Positions 52,064 through 61,815 are shown, counted from the stretch's first letter. The stretch: DNA of 64,000 bases from Rhizobacter sp. OV335 (GCF_900142965.1 NZ_FRCQ01000001.1:186001-250000); one strand, 5' to 3'. A program made the numbers and translations. Notes: generated by a model not told the origin, from the sequence alone.

Positions 52064-54075
52064 TCGCCGCGCTCCAGCATCGCCGCGTCTTCATGCAGCT
52101 GGCGCAGCGCCAGCAGTTGCAGCAGCGCCGGCGCGAGCACCGCACCGCCGGGATGGTCCTGCGCGGCCACCACCTCGGCCGACAGTGCCTGCAGCCGCTG
52201 TGACAGCTCGCGCAACCCGGCCGCTTCCAACCGCCGCGCGAGTGGCGCCGATTCACCGGCCCACGCACGCGGCAACCGCGCGAGGCCGTGGTGCAGCAGT
52301 GTTGCCAGGTGCTGCCGCAGCGCTTCGAGTTGCAGCGAGCAAGGGTCGCTGCTGGCCGACTGCGCCACCCCCAGCGGCAGTGCACCAAGCGCGCCGCTGG
52401 CCTTCGCGAAATCCGGCACCAGCAGCCCGCCCTCGCAGCCCAACGCCCACGGCTCCAGGCTCGGCACGCCGTGCTGCCAGCTCAGCACGCCGGCCACGTG
52501 GCGCAGCGCGCCGTGCCGGCCGCTCGCCGCCGCGGCGATCGCATCGAGCGCATGCGGCGCATGGCGTTCGTGGAAGCGCTGCACCAGCAGCGGCGCGTCC
52601 TGCGCATCGCGCAGCAGCAGCGCGACGCCCTGCTCGTTGGCGTCGTAGGCCGCTGGCAGCACAGCAGCCGGGCTGAACACGATGAAGCGCCGCGCCGCAT
52701 GCCGCGGCTGCAGCGCGGCCGTCGGGTGCGCCTGCTGCTCGGCGCGCAGCGCGGCCACGCTGTCGAAGCGCAGCGGCGCGCCGAGCTGCGCCCAGTCGGC
52801 CGATTGCGGCAGCACGCTGTTCTGCGAGCTGCGTGCACGCGCCAGCCGCACGCTGCCGTCGGGCCGGCGCGCGGCCTGCTGCGCCAGCAACTGGCCTTGT
52901 GCCAGCGCCTCCAGCAACACGCCGGGTGCGAGCCGCTCGGCGGCACGGATCGCCGCCTCGTCGGCCCGCCGCGCCTCGGGCACCTGCCACGCATGCGCCA
53001 GCACCAGGCGCGTGCCGGTGTCGATGTCGGCCATCACCAGGGTCGTGCGGCGGCTCTCGCCATCGCGCTGCGTGCGCGCCCCCAGGCACATCAGGCGCAC
53101 CCGGTCGAGCGCGGTCTCGCCGGCCTGGCCGATGCCGAGCACCGCGGCGGCATGGCCGGGCAGGCCGCCGCCAGCCAGCCGCAGCCCCAGCTCGGCCAGC
53201 AGGTCCACGCCCTGCGCGGCGTCGTACAGCGCGCGGCGCTTCGCGTAGCCCTCGCTCCAGGTCTCCAGGTCGGCGAGCAGCAACGCGAGCCAGGCCGCGT
53301 CCGCCGCAGCGATGCGTGCCGTCGACAGGCCTTGCATCAACGCATCGGCCCCCTGCGACACGCCCTGCCGCACGATCGCCTCGACCAACTGCTCGAACGG
53401 CGCCCGCTCGACCGCATGGGCCTGGCCCGCCGAGCCCAGCCGCACCGTCAGCTGCGTTGCCACCGCATCCTGTTCGCGCGCCGCGCGGAACGCCCACACG
53501 CCGAGCGCGACGTGCTCGCAGGCCGCCGCGCGCACGCAGTCACAGCGCGCGGTCTCGAGCGCGGCACCGCCCCAGTAGCGCACGGTGGCGCTCGGCAGCC
53601 GCGCGGTGTCACACGGGTCGCCGCCGCTGCGCTGCCGCACTTCGATGCTGATGCCGGCATCGCGCAGCAGGCCGGCCTGTGCCAGCAGCGTGGCCGGCAC
53701 GACGCGCGCCAGCGCCGCATCGTCGGCATCGGCCACCGGTGCGGCGACCGGCAGCGGCGCGGCCGCCTGTTCCGCTTGTGCCGACGCCGATTCGCGGTAC
53801 GCCAGCGCCGCGATCACGCGGTGCCGGCACACGCCGGCCGCGTTGCAGCTGCAGCGCGCGTCCTGGATCGCCACGCCGGCCGGCCAGCGGCAACTCACGC
53901 CGTCGTCGAACGCCGCCTCCAGCAGCCCCTGCGCATCCACCGACAGCCGCGGCCGGTAGCCGCCCGCCAGCTCGCGCACCGCGCGCTTCACGATGCCGGC
54001 GTTCGCCGCATGCGACAGCGCCTCGGGCGACAGGTGCAGCAGGTCGTCGCGGACCGGGTTCGTTGTGTCGCTCAC
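52048..54075 (-). CDS. yehQ: SWIM zinc-finger protein, YehQ-like
   Basis: 675 residues, almost the same as E. coli YehQ. The start is a GTG that overlaps the VWA gene stop (GTGA). Two SWIM-type zinc fingers of form CxCx5CxH are seen: Cys75, Cys77, Cys83, His85 and Cys178, Cys180, Cys186, His188. The remaining 480 residues are Ala/Leu-rich helical segments with no named domain. SWIM fingers bind DNA or protein. It is the last gene of the six-gene operon. The operon's biological role is unknown. Confidence 0.85.
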   Translation of the reverse strand: MSDTTNPVRDDLLHLSPEALSHAANAGIVKRAVRELAGGYRPRLSVDAQGLLEAAFDDGVSCRWPAGVAIQDARCSCNAAGVCRHRVIAALAYRESASAQAEQAAAPLPVAAPVADADDAALARVVPATLLAQAGLLRDAGISIEVRQRSGGDPCDTARLPSATVRYWGGAALETARCDCVRAAACEHVALGVWAFRAAREQDAVATQLTVRLGSAGQAHAVERAPFEQLVEAIVRQGVSQGADALMQGLSTARIAAADAAWLALLLADLETWSEGYAKRRALYDAAQGVDLLAELGLRLAGGGLPGHAAAVLGIGQAGETALDRVRLMCLGARTQRDGESRRTTLVMADIDTGTRLVLAHAWQVPEARRADEAAIRAAERLAPGVLLEALAQGQLLAQQAARRPDGSVRLARARSSQNSVLPQSADWAQLGAPLRFDSVAALRAEQQAHPTAALQPRHAARRFIVFSPAAVLPAAYDANEQGVALLLRDAQDAPLLVQRFHERHAPHALDAIAAAASGRHGALRHVAGVLSWQHGVPSLEPWALGCEGGLLVPDFAKASGALGALPLGVAQSASSDPCSLQLEALRQHLATLLHHGLARLPRAWAGESAPLARRLEAAGLRELSQRLQALSAEVVAAQDHPGGAVLAPALLQLLALRQLHEDAAMLERGDYQSP

Positions 54076-55217
54076 TTCAGCTTCTCCGCCAGCCACGCCG
54101 CCAGCTGCCCCGGCGTCATCGCGCCCACCTGCGCGCCGGCCTCGACCAGCCGGCCGGCGAGTTCCTTGTCGTAGACCGGATCGGCCCGCTCGTCGAGCGC
54201 GGCCAGCCCGAGCACGGTGCTGCCCTGCGCCACCAGCGCCCGCACGTGGCCGATCAGCACATGCTCCGGCATGCCTTCGTAGAAGTCGCTGACGATCACG
54301 ACCACCGCGCGCCGCGGCACGCTGATGCGCTCGGCCGCATAGCCCACCGCCTTGCCGATGAACGTGCCGCCGCCGAGCTGCACGCCCATCAGCACCTCGA
54401 CCGGGTCGGTGACGCTGTCGCTCAGGTCGACCACCTCGGTGTCGAACGCGATCAGGTGCGTCTTGATGCCGGGCAGGCCCCACAGGCAGGCGGCGGTCAC
54501 CGCCGAATGGATCACCGAATTCAGCATGCTGCCGCTCTGGTCGACCAGCAGGAACACCTGCCAGGGCTCCAGCACGCGCCGCGTGTTGACGTGGAACAGC
54601 GGCCGCTGGATCACCAGCCGGCCGCGCTGCACGTCGTAGTGGCGCAGGTTGCGCTTCAGCGTCTCGCGCGCGGCGAACTGGGCGGCGGCGCCCTGCAGGC
54701 TCAGTTGCTGCGGCTTGCGCGCGCCGCTGAAGGCGCGCTGCACGTCTTTCGCGAGCTTCTCGATCAGCTCGCGCACCACCTTGTCGACCAGCTTGCGCGC
54801 CATCGCGAGCACCTGCGGGTTCATCAGGTGCTTGGTGCGCAACACCGCCTGCAGCAACGCCGGATTGGGCGTCGCGCGCTCCAGCACCTCGAGGTTGGTC
54901 ACCACCTCGTCGATGCCGTAACGCTCGATCGCGTCGCGCTCCAGCCGCTCGATCGTCTCCTTCGGGAACAGCTCGTGGATGCCGTTGATCCACTCCGGCA
55001 CCGTCAGCTGCGAGGCCTCGCTGCCGCCGTGGCGGTCGAGCGCGTCGTCGGGATGTCGGCCGTCCTGCGACCGGTCGTCGCGGCCGTACAGCCACGCGAG
55101 CGCGCGGTCCATCGCGGCCGCGTTGCCACCGGCCGCGCCGAGGCTCGCGTCGGCGGCCTCGCCGAGCAGCAGGCGCCAGCGCTCGGCGGCATCGAGGTCG
55201 GGCAGCGGCTTGGTCAT
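54072..55217 (-). CDS. yehP: VWA-domain protein, YehP-like
   Basis: 381 residues (E. coli YehP is similar in length). Residues 1-200 are helical (PEWINGIHELFPKETIERLE). From about 220 there is a VWA domain with an intact MIDAS: LLVDQSGSM (Asp226, Ser228, Ser230), Thr in GGGTFIG and Asp in VIVSDFYEG. VWA proteins commonly pair with MoxR AAA+ ATPases, as here. It overlaps DUF5682 upstream (ATGA) and the SWIM gene downstream. Confidence 0.88.
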   Translation of the reverse strand: MTKPLPDLDAAERWRLLLGEAADASLGAAGGNAAAMDRALAWLYGRDDRSQDGRHPDDALDRHGGSEASQLTVPEWINGIHELFPKETIERLERDAIERYGIDEVVTNLEVLERATPNPALLQAVLRTKHLMNPQVLAMARKLVDKVVRELIEKLAKDVQRAFSGARKPQQLSLQGAAAQFAARETLKRNLRHYDVQRGRLVIQRPLFHVNTRRVLEPWQVFLLVDQSGSMLNSVIHSAVTAACLWGLPGIKTHLIAFDTEVVDLSDSVTDPVEVLMGVQLGGGTFIGKAVGYAAERISVPRRAVVVIVSDFYEGMPEHVLIGHVRALVAQGSTVLGLAALDERADPVYDKELAGRLVEAGAQVGAMTPGQLAAWLAEKLK

Positions 55218-57742
55218 GTCAGCAAGCCGATCTGGTTTGCCCAGGCCATCGCCTGCGCTTCGACGCGCCGCGCATCGAGCAGCGCCTCGGTGCCGTCGTG
55301 CAGCTTCAGCAGTCGTTGCCGCTGGTTCGCGTCCAGCCCGAGCAGCCGCGCGACGTGCGCGGCCAGCGCGCCGCGCTCACGTGGCGGGAACCAGCCCAGT
55401 GCCGAGCGCAGCGCCGGCAGCGCGACCAGGAAGTCCTCGACGCCCATGCCGTCGAGCGCCGCATGGATCGCGCGCACGATGCCGTCACTCTCGCTCGCCA
55501 GTGCGCGCGCGCAGGAGAACAGGCCATACAGGAAATCGCCGAGCGCGTCGCGCGGCGGCATCGCGCGCGTGATGGCGATCACCTCGTCGCGCGCGGTCGG
55601 GGCATCGGCGGCCAGCGCGTCGTGCTGGAACGCGACGCCGAGTGCCGCGCCACGCAGCGCCGGCGGCTTGGTGGCGGCGCGCGCGAGGCGGGCCATCGTC
55701 TGCCGCACGAAGCCGGCGTCGAGCGCGGGCAGGTGCAGGCGCAGCAGCGTGTCGAACACCGCGGCCGCGCGCACGTCGGCCTCCAGCAACTGCGGGCTGC
55801 CGGCGCCGTCGCGGCCTTCGAGCAGCCACAGCAGCTGCCCGGCCATCAGCGCCAGCGTGTCTTCGAGCAGCGCGCGCGGGTCGTCGCCCCAGAAGCCGGA
55901 CTCGACGATCGCGGCCAGCGATTGCGCGGCCCGCGCGAGCGCGCCGTGGTCGTGGCTGCGGCCGATGCCTTGGCGCAGCTGCTGCGCGAGTTCGCGGCCC
56001 ATGTCGAGCAGCCCGGCGCGGATCGCCTGCATCAGGCATTGCGCCAGCACCGCGGCGTCGCCCTGGGCGTCGGCCACCTGGCGCAGCAGCGCCTGGCGCG
56101 CCGCGGCTTCGAGCGTGGCGCCGTGCACTGCGGCCTCGATCAGGTCGGGGTACCAGCGCTCGGTCTGCTGCAGTCGCCAGTGCTCCTCGAAGTTCAGCTC
56201 GCGCGCGAGGCCGCGTGCGGCGCGGGGCGCCTTGGTCTCGACGAGTTGCACGCCGCTGATCTTCAGGCAGCGCAGTTGCCACAGCAGCTGGGCGCGCACG
56301 GTGTCGTCGGCGCGGCGGCGGTCGAGCACGCGCTGGTGGGCCGTGCGCTCGATCGGCAGGTCGAGGGCGGCCAGGCGCTCTCGCACGTCGCGCAGCAGCG
56401 GCGGCAGCGGCGTGTCGCCATGCAGGCGGCCGGCACCGTCGCCGGTCAGCGCGAGCAGCGCCTCGCGCAGAACAGGGTGGTGGTGCGGGCCGAGGCGGCG
56501 GTCGTTGCTCCACGGCGCCGGCACGTCCAGCGCCTCCTTGACGACGGCCGATTGCAGCGCGTCGAGCAGATCCACGCGCAGCGGCACCGCGTGCCCGCGC
56601 AGCGCGGCCAAGGCGGCGGCGCTGCGCTCGAAGGCCAGCAGGTCGGCGGTCGACAGCGGCACCTGCGCACGGCGCAGCCGCGCCACCATCGTCGCGACCG
56701 CGCGGTCGCCGGCCGGGCGCAGCCCGTGCTGCCACAGCCACTGGTAGTACATCGGCGACGGCAGCCCCGCGGCATAGCCGCCGAGCGCATCGACCTGGCG
56801 GAACTCGAACGGCACCAGGTAGCAACCGGCGGCGCGTTCGTCGGCCGGCTGCGGCACCTCGGGTTCGTCGGTCACGGAGCGCACCTCCCGTTCGCGTCCC
56901 TCCCGTTCGCCCTGAGCAGGGACTGAGCCTGTCGAAGGCCCGTCCGTCGAAGGGTTGTTCCCGGAGCGCGCAGGTCCTTCGACAGGCTCAGTCCCCCCCT
57001 TCGACAAGCTCAGGTCCTTCGACAGGCTCAGGATGGTCGGGCCCTTCGACAAGCTCAGGGCGAACGGTGTTTTCAGGGCGAACGGTGTGCGTTCCAGCGC
57101 CGGCTTGTGCCAGCCGCCGCACACCACCAGCACGCGCTCGAAGTGGGCCGCCGCCCACGCGATCCACTGCGCCATGTGGGCTTCGCGCGCCTGGTCCTGC
57201 GGCGTGCCGGCCTCGTCGCCGCGCAACTCGGCGAAGTACAGGTCGAGCCGCCGGGCCAGCTCGTCCGGCGGCGCGTCGGCGGGCAGCGATTCGAACAGGT
57301 GATCCCACAGCGCGTCGTCGCTGTCGCAGCCGAAGCGGCGGCACAGGTGCTCCACCACCTGCCCGTAGCGCGAGCGGGCGTTCCACTGCCCGGCGGTGCG
57401 GCGCTGCGCATCGGACAGCGCGCGGTAGCGCCAGTGCGGCAGGTCCATGAAGCGCAGCGCCGCACCGATGTCGCGGCCCGCGCGCAGCGCGACCCACTCT
57501 GGCGAATGGTCGAGCAGCGGGAACCAGCACTGCGCCGCCTGCCCGTCCTCGTTCGCGTAGCTGTACAGCGCCAGCGGCAACTGGTGATCGAGCAGCAGCT
57601 CGCCGATGCGCGGGTTGAAATCGCTCGGGCCCTCGATCAGCACCGCCTGCGGCCGCTCGTGCGCGATCGCATGCGCCACCAGCCGGGCACAGGCGGGGCT
57701 GTGGTGGCGCACGCCGATCACGCGAACCTGGCCCGTCGGCAC
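55214..57742 (-). CDS. yehM: DUF5682 protein, YehM-like, with an in-frame repeat insertion
   Basis: 842 residues (E. coli YehM is about 760). It starts VRVIGVRHHSPACARL, then AVLIEGPSDFN, and later VLVVCGGWHKPAL; these spaced GxxHH, EGP and GxxH motifs recall TraB/EreA-type enzymes (inference). The C-terminal 500 residues are helical and Leu/Ala-rich. Residues about 225-290 are low complexity with several LSLSKG and PVEGP blocks, encoded by a dispersed DNA repeat (56903-57088) that keeps the frame and accounts for most of the extra length. Start 12 bp after the MoxR gene; stop overlaps the VWA start. Confidence 0.85.
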   Translation of the reverse strand: MPTGQVRVIGVRHHSPACARLVAHAIAHERPQAVLIEGPSDFNPRIGELLLDHQLPLALYSYANEDGQAAQCWFPLLDHSPEWVALRAGRDIGAALRFMDLPHWRYRALSDAQRRTAGQWNARSRYGQVVEHLCRRFGCDSDDALWDHLFESLPADAPPDELARRLDLYFAELRGDEAGTPQDQAREAHMAQWIAWAAAHFERVLVVCGGWHKPALERTPFALKTPFALSLSKGPTILSLSKDLSLSKGGTEPVEGPARSGNNPSTDGPSTGSVPAQGEREGREREVRSVTDEPEVPQPADERAAGCYLVPFEFRQVDALGGYAAGLPSPMYYQWLWQHGLRPAGDRAVATMVARLRRAQVPLSTADLLAFERSAAALAALRGHAVPLRVDLLDALQSAVVKEALDVPAPWSNDRRLGPHHHPVLREALLALTGDGAGRLHGDTPLPPLLRDVRERLAALDLPIERTAHQRVLDRRRADDTVRAQLLWQLRCLKISGVQLVETKAPRAARGLARELNFEEHWRLQQTERWYPDLIEAAVHGATLEAAARQALLRQVADAQGDAAVLAQCLMQAIRAGLLDMGRELAQQLRQGIGRSHDHGALARAAQSLAAIVESGFWGDDPRALLEDTLALMAGQLLWLLEGRDGAGSPQLLEADVRAAAVFDTLLRLHLPALDAGFVRQTMARLARAATKPPALRGAALGVAFQHDALAADAPTARDEVIAITRAMPPRDALGDFLYGLFSCARALASESDGIVRAIHAALDGMGVEDFLVALPALRSALGWFPPRERGALAAHVARLLGLDANQRQRLLKLHDGTEALLDARRVEAQAMAWANQIGLLT
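56903..57088. repeat. Dispersed palindromic repeat cluster inside the DUF5682 gene
   Basis: Four direct copies of CTTCGACA(A/G)GCTCAG (starting at 56977, 56999, 57017 and 57044) and one inverted copy (56923-56937). The ends are a 15-bp inverted pair, 56903-56917 with 57053-57067, and a 16-bp direct repeat TCAGGGCGAACGGTGT lies at 57055-57070 and 57073-57088. This motif is known as a widespread intergenic repeat in proteobacteria. Here it is in a coding frame without a stop. Confidence 0.85.
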
Positions 57743-57754
57743 CTCAGGCGCCCC

Positions 57755-58846
57755 TCATTCCGGCAGCAGATGCCGCGCCGCGTGGAACGCCTGCCAGTGC
57801 TCGCCCTTGCGACGGCTGGCGCGCTGCTCGATGTAGCGGCGGATCTTCTTCAGGTCGTCGGCGTTGTCCTTCGCGGCCGCACCGGCCAGCGCCTCGACGA
57901 TGTCGGCCGGCCGGCCGGCATCGCCGCGCAGGTAGTGGCCGCGCAGCGCCACCGCATGCGCGACGCTCACCGCCTCGGCGGTGCTGACGACGGTCGACAG
58001 CCGCTCGCCGGCGTTGCCGTCCTTGTCGAGCCCGGTGCGCAGCTCGCGGAAGGTGGTGACCAGCACCTCCAGCACGTCGTCCGATGGCTGCACCGCGATC
58101 TGGTCCTGCGCCAGCAGCCGCGCCAGCTCGGAGCGCACCAGCGCGAGCTCCTCGTCGTAGTCGGCGATCGGGAACACCGTCTCGAACGCGAAGCGCCGCT
58201 TCAGCGCAGCCGACATCTCGTTGACGCCGCGGTCGCGCGTGTTGGCGGTGGCGATCAGGTTGAAGCCGGGCGCGGCGAACACCGCGTTGTCGTCGGCCAG
58301 CTCGGGCACCATCAGCAGGCGCTCGGAGAGGATCGACAGCAAGCCATCCTGCACCTCCGGCGGGCAGCGCGTGATCTCCTCGAAGCGCACGATGCGGCCG
58401 TCGCGCAGCGCGCGGTACAGCGGCGAGGGCACCAGCGCGCGCGGGCTGGGGCCGTCGTTCAGCAGCAGCGCGTAGTTCCAGCCGTACTTGATCTGGTCTT
58501 CGGTGGTGGCGGCGCTGCCCTGGATGGTCAGCGTGCTGGTGCCGCTGATGGCGGCCGCGAGCAGCTCCGACAGCAGGCTCTTCGCGGTGCCCGGCTCGCC
58601 GACCAGCAGCAGCGCGCGGTTCGACGCCAGCGTGACCATCGCGCGCTCGAGCAGGCTGGGCGCGCAGACGATCTTGCGGCGGATGTCGGGCGCGCCGCCG
58701 ATGAAGCGCATCACCGCCTTCATCGACAGCCGCCAGCCGGGCGGCACCGGGCCGCTGTCGTGCTTCGCGAGCTGGGCCAGCTCGTCGGCGTAGAGCAGCT
58801 CGGCGGGCGGGCGCTGGCTCTTGAGGGCGAGGGTGCGGTCGGTCAT
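57755..58846 (-). CDS. yehL: MoxR-family AAA+ ATPase, YehL-like
   Basis: 363 residues, the size of E. coli YehL, which names a MoxR subfamily. Walker A GEPGTAKS (83-90), Walker B IVRFEEITR (Glu-Glu in place of the usual Asp-Glu), sensor 1 LIATANTRDRGV, arginine-finger region AALKRRFAFE, then the lid domain. MoxR ATPases act as chaperones that remodel or load metal into partners with VWA proteins. The start overlaps the DUF4132 gene stop (ATGA). Confidence 0.92.
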   Translation of the reverse strand: MTDRTLALKSQRPPAELLYADELAQLAKHDSGPVPPGWRLSMKAVMRFIGGAPDIRRKIVCAPSLLERAMVTLASNRALLLVGEPGTAKSLLSELLAAAISGTSTLTIQGSAATTEDQIKYGWNYALLLNDGPSPRALVPSPLYRALRDGRIVRFEEITRCPPEVQDGLLSILSERLLMVPELADDNAVFAAPGFNLIATANTRDRGVNEMSAALKRRFAFETVFPIADYDEELALVRSELARLLAQDQIAVQPSDDVLEVLVTTFRELRTGLDKDGNAGERLSTVVSTAEAVSVAHAVALRGHYLRGDAGRPADIVEALAGAAAKDNADDLKKIRRYIEQRASRRKGEHWQAFHAARHLLPE

Positions 58847-61815
58847 GGCTGGGGCTGTGAAAGAGCGGGGTTCAGCAGGTCGATGTCGCGCAGCATCTCG
58901 CTGGCGGACACCGGGTCGAGTGCGTCGAACGATAGCGCGTTGACGGCGCCTTCGGCCGAACGGCGTGCGAGCGTCAGCCACTCGAGCGACTGGCGGGGCT
59001 CCATCACGCCGCCGGCGACGAAGATGCCGGGGCTGAAGCGCAGCGTCACGCGCAGGCCATCGGGCACGTCGCGCGTGTACTCGCGGACCATGCCGCCGTC
59101 CTCCGCGCGGCCGCGCTCCCAGCCCTTCTGGTCCAGGCCGATCACGGCGCCGGTCGCGACATCGCGGTTCTCGAAGCGCTTGATGGTGCTCTGCTGCTTC
59201 TCCTGCGGCGTCAGCGCGTAGGTCTCGCGCTGCAACTGCTTGAACGGCTGCAGGATCTCGTAGTCGCCGAACAGCTGGCCGAGCTGCGCCTTCGCGGGCG
59301 GATCGAGTTCGAGCACGTGCAGGATGCCGATCAGCGCGGCCTCGGGCAGCGCGAGCTGCTCGTCCGCGGCATCGGCGAGCGTCCAGTCCTCGGCCACGCG
59401 GAAGGGCTGGCGCAGCGCGCCGCCGTCGTAGGTGGCCCAGGCCAGGCGCGCCGCCAGGTGGCGCATCAGCGGATGGGCCAGGAAGAAGCGCCGGAACGCG
59501 GGCAGCGGCCAGCGCCGACCATTGCGCATCGCGCGCTCCAGCCGCGTGATCTCCAGGCTGGCGATGGCGCGCACGTCCTTCTTCAGCTGCTTGAAGCGCT
59601 CGGCTGCCGGGCCGGCGAGTGCGGCGTCGTCGGCCTTCAGCGGCTTCGGCAGGTCTTTCAGGCGCAGGCCGCGGGCATCGCGCACGACGGGCTTCAGGCT
59701 TTCGTCGAAGCTGAGCGAGAACCGGCGCGGGCCGAAATCGAAGACCGCCGCATCGGGCTCATCGAGGCCGAGCGTCGGCGCGAGCCGGTCGCCGAGTTCA
59801 TCGAGCGTGAGCCCGCGCGCATCGGCCACCGCCGCGATCATGCCGGCCGCACGCATCTGCACGCGCTTGTGCCGGCCCTTGGTGGCCTGCGTGTTCAGCA
59901 GCATCAGCGCCACGTCGGTGCCGATGGCGGCCAGCAGGTCGAGCGCGGATTCGGCGCGGCCGCGGGTGCCCGGTGCGCCGGCCCAGTCGTTGATGCGGGG
60001 GATCAGGCGGCGGGCCGTCTCGTCGTTGCCGAGCAGGCCGAGCGTGCGGAAGGCCCAGCTGTCCTTCGATGGTGCACCCGTGGCGATCCACGCCTCGCAC
60101 AGGTCCCACGCGAACTCGGCGAGGCTGGCCGGCGTGCACGCGGCCTGCACGAGCGCGACGCCGGGGTAGGGCGCATCGGGCTGGCCGATCATCAGCATGC
60201 GCACGAGGTGCCCGGTGGCGGCAACGCTGAGCGCGCCGCCGGCCTGCAGGTGCGGGCGGCGCATCGTGGCCACGTCGCAGAAGGCCGGCAACGGCGGCAT
60301 CTCGCCTGGCAGCACGTCCAGCGGGTCGGTGCCGAGCAGGGCTGTGACGGCCTGGGTCATCGCTTCGCCACAAGCCGCGGCGGCTTCCAGCAGGCTGCTG
60401 CGCCCGCCTTCCCGCTCCGCCATCCAGCGCAAGGTGTGGCGCGCATCGTCGCGCTCCGGACTGTGCTGCGCCGCGAACGCCGCGGGCAGCGCGCGGACCA
60501 TCACGGTACGCGGGAATTTGGTGATCCAGTCGATCGCGCCGGCGCGGTGCATGCGCGATTGCCGCAGCAGCTTCGCCATGCGCGGCACCAGCAGCGGCGT
60601 GTCCATCAGCAGCGCGATGTCCGGCCTCTTGCCGAGGTGCGTGGTCAGCACCGCCACCATGCCGGGGATCGCTGCCACGCCGAAGCGGGCGAGCACCTGT
60701 TCGGCATCGAGACTCCAGGGGCTGAACTTCCAGTGTTCGGGCGGCAGGCTGTTCCACTGCGCAAGGTCTTCGACCTGATCCTGGGCCTGCATGGCCCGCA
60801 CGCGCTCCAGCAGGCCCGCAGGCCACGCCAGGGCATCGGGCGTCGCAATGGCGGCGATGTCCAGCACCGGCAACTGCCCCGGCCGGTCGGCGCGCAGCCA
60901 CGGCGGTTCTCGCAGGATCGGCGCCAAGGCTGCGTCGGGCGCCTCCACCGGATTCAGCGCCGCCACGGCGCCCTCGAAGCGGCTGCGCAGCGCCGGCTCC
61001 AGGGCATCGAGCGCGGCCGGCAAGACCTCCGGCCACTCATGCGCCAGCCGCAAGGCCCAGGTCTCGGCGGCCCGGCTGCGGCCGGCCACCGCATGGCGGA
61101 TCACCGTCAGCAGCACGGCCACCGGATGGCTCTTCGCCAGCTTCTCCAGCGTGTCGCGCACTTTCTTGTGCTCCGACTGCACCACCAGCAGCGGCAGCAG
61201 GCCGGGCACCCGCATCTGGGCCGCGAGCTTGAGGGCCTGCGTCGCGAGCTTCGGGTCACGCGACGTGAGGCGCGTGCGGATGAACCACGCCAGCACCTCC
61301 AGCGCCGCCTCGCCGTGCAGCTTCAACTGCAGCAGCACGCCCTTCGTCAATGAGGCGTGGTCGAGCCAGGGGTGCGCCGCGCAATACGCCAGAAAGTCGG
61401 CCGGCTGCATCGCAGACCGCACCAGCACTGCATGCCCCCAAGGCTCCTTGCCGTGGGCGGCCAGCCACTCGGCCGTCCAGTCGCCGAGCTGCGGGAAGAC
61501 GAAGGCACAGGCGCGGGCGGCCGACGACGAACTCGTCCTGCCGCGCTGGGCCACCGCGAGCGCGGCTTCGTACGTGGCCTCGTCGGCACAGGCGACCGCG
61601 TCGCGCAGCGGCTCGAACCGTGCGAACCAATCCGCGTAGGCCTGGGGCAGCGGCCCCACCAGCGCGGCTTCCAGCGCGACGGTCGGACTCTCTTGAGTCG
61701 ACGGTGCGGCCGACGGCAGGTGAACGCCGCGCATCACCGGCAGCAGCTCCAGCCACTCGGGCGTCCACTGGAAGCCGCCGGTGGGCCACACCAGGCCGAG
61801 GAGCGCCTTCTTCAT
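58843..61815 (-). CDS. yehI: DUF4132 protein, YehI-like (tandem copy 2)
   Basis: 990 residues. Most is an alpha-solenoid of HEAT-like repeats (VLLQLKLHGEAALEVLAWF, ATQALKLAAQMRVPGLLPLL, TAVALMLLN-like blocks). The C-terminal DUF4132 part begins near residue 680 (FDFGPRRFSLSFDESLKP, DEPDAAVFDFGPR) and has HPLMRHLAARLAW, FRVAEDWTLAD, GDYEILQPFKQL and GWERG. Start overlaps the upstream paralogue's stop (ATGA). The symbol follows the E. coli order; orthology between the two tandem copies is not certain. Confidence 0.85.
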   Translation of the reverse strand: MKKALLGLVWPTGGFQWTPEWLELLPVMRGVHLPSAAPSTQESPTVALEAALVGPLPQAYADWFARFEPLRDAVACADEATYEAALAVAQRGRTSSSSAARACAFVFPQLGDWTAEWLAAHGKEPWGHAVLVRSAMQPADFLAYCAAHPWLDHASLTKGVLLQLKLHGEAALEVLAWFIRTRLTSRDPKLATQALKLAAQMRVPGLLPLLVVQSEHKKVRDTLEKLAKSHPVAVLLTVIRHAVAGRSRAAETWALRLAHEWPEVLPAALDALEPALRSRFEGAVAALNPVEAPDAALAPILREPPWLRADRPGQLPVLDIAAIATPDALAWPAGLLERVRAMQAQDQVEDLAQWNSLPPEHWKFSPWSLDAEQVLARFGVAAIPGMVAVLTTHLGKRPDIALLMDTPLLVPRMAKLLRQSRMHRAGAIDWITKFPRTVMVRALPAAFAAQHSPERDDARHTLRWMAEREGGRSSLLEAAAACGEAMTQAVTALLGTDPLDVLPGEMPPLPAFCDVATMRRPHLQAGGALSVAATGHLVRMLMIGQPDAPYPGVALVQAACTPASLAEFAWDLCEAWIATGAPSKDSWAFRTLGLLGNDETARRLIPRINDWAGAPGTRGRAESALDLLAAIGTDVALMLLNTQATKGRHKRVQMRAAGMIAAVADARGLTLDELGDRLAPTLGLDEPDAAVFDFGPRRFSLSFDESLKPVVRDARGLRLKDLPKPLKADDAALAGPAAERFKQLKKDVRAIASLEITRLERAMRNGRRWPLPAFRRFFLAHPLMRHLAARLAWATYDGGALRQPFRVAEDWTLADAADEQLALPEAALIGILHVLELDPPAKAQLGQLFGDYEILQPFKQLQRETYALTPQEKQQSTIKRFENRDVATGAVIGLDQKGWERGRAEDGGMVREYTRDVPDGLRVTLRFSPGIFVAGGVMEPRQSLEWLTLARRSAEGAVNALSFDALDPVSASEMLRDIDLLNPALSQPQP

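Noticed and set aside
56903-57088. A CRISPR-like array because of repeated 15-mers
   Set aside because: Repeats are short, spaced 18-27 bp, in both orientations and inside a coding frame; no cas genes are nearby. It is a dispersed palindromic repeat.
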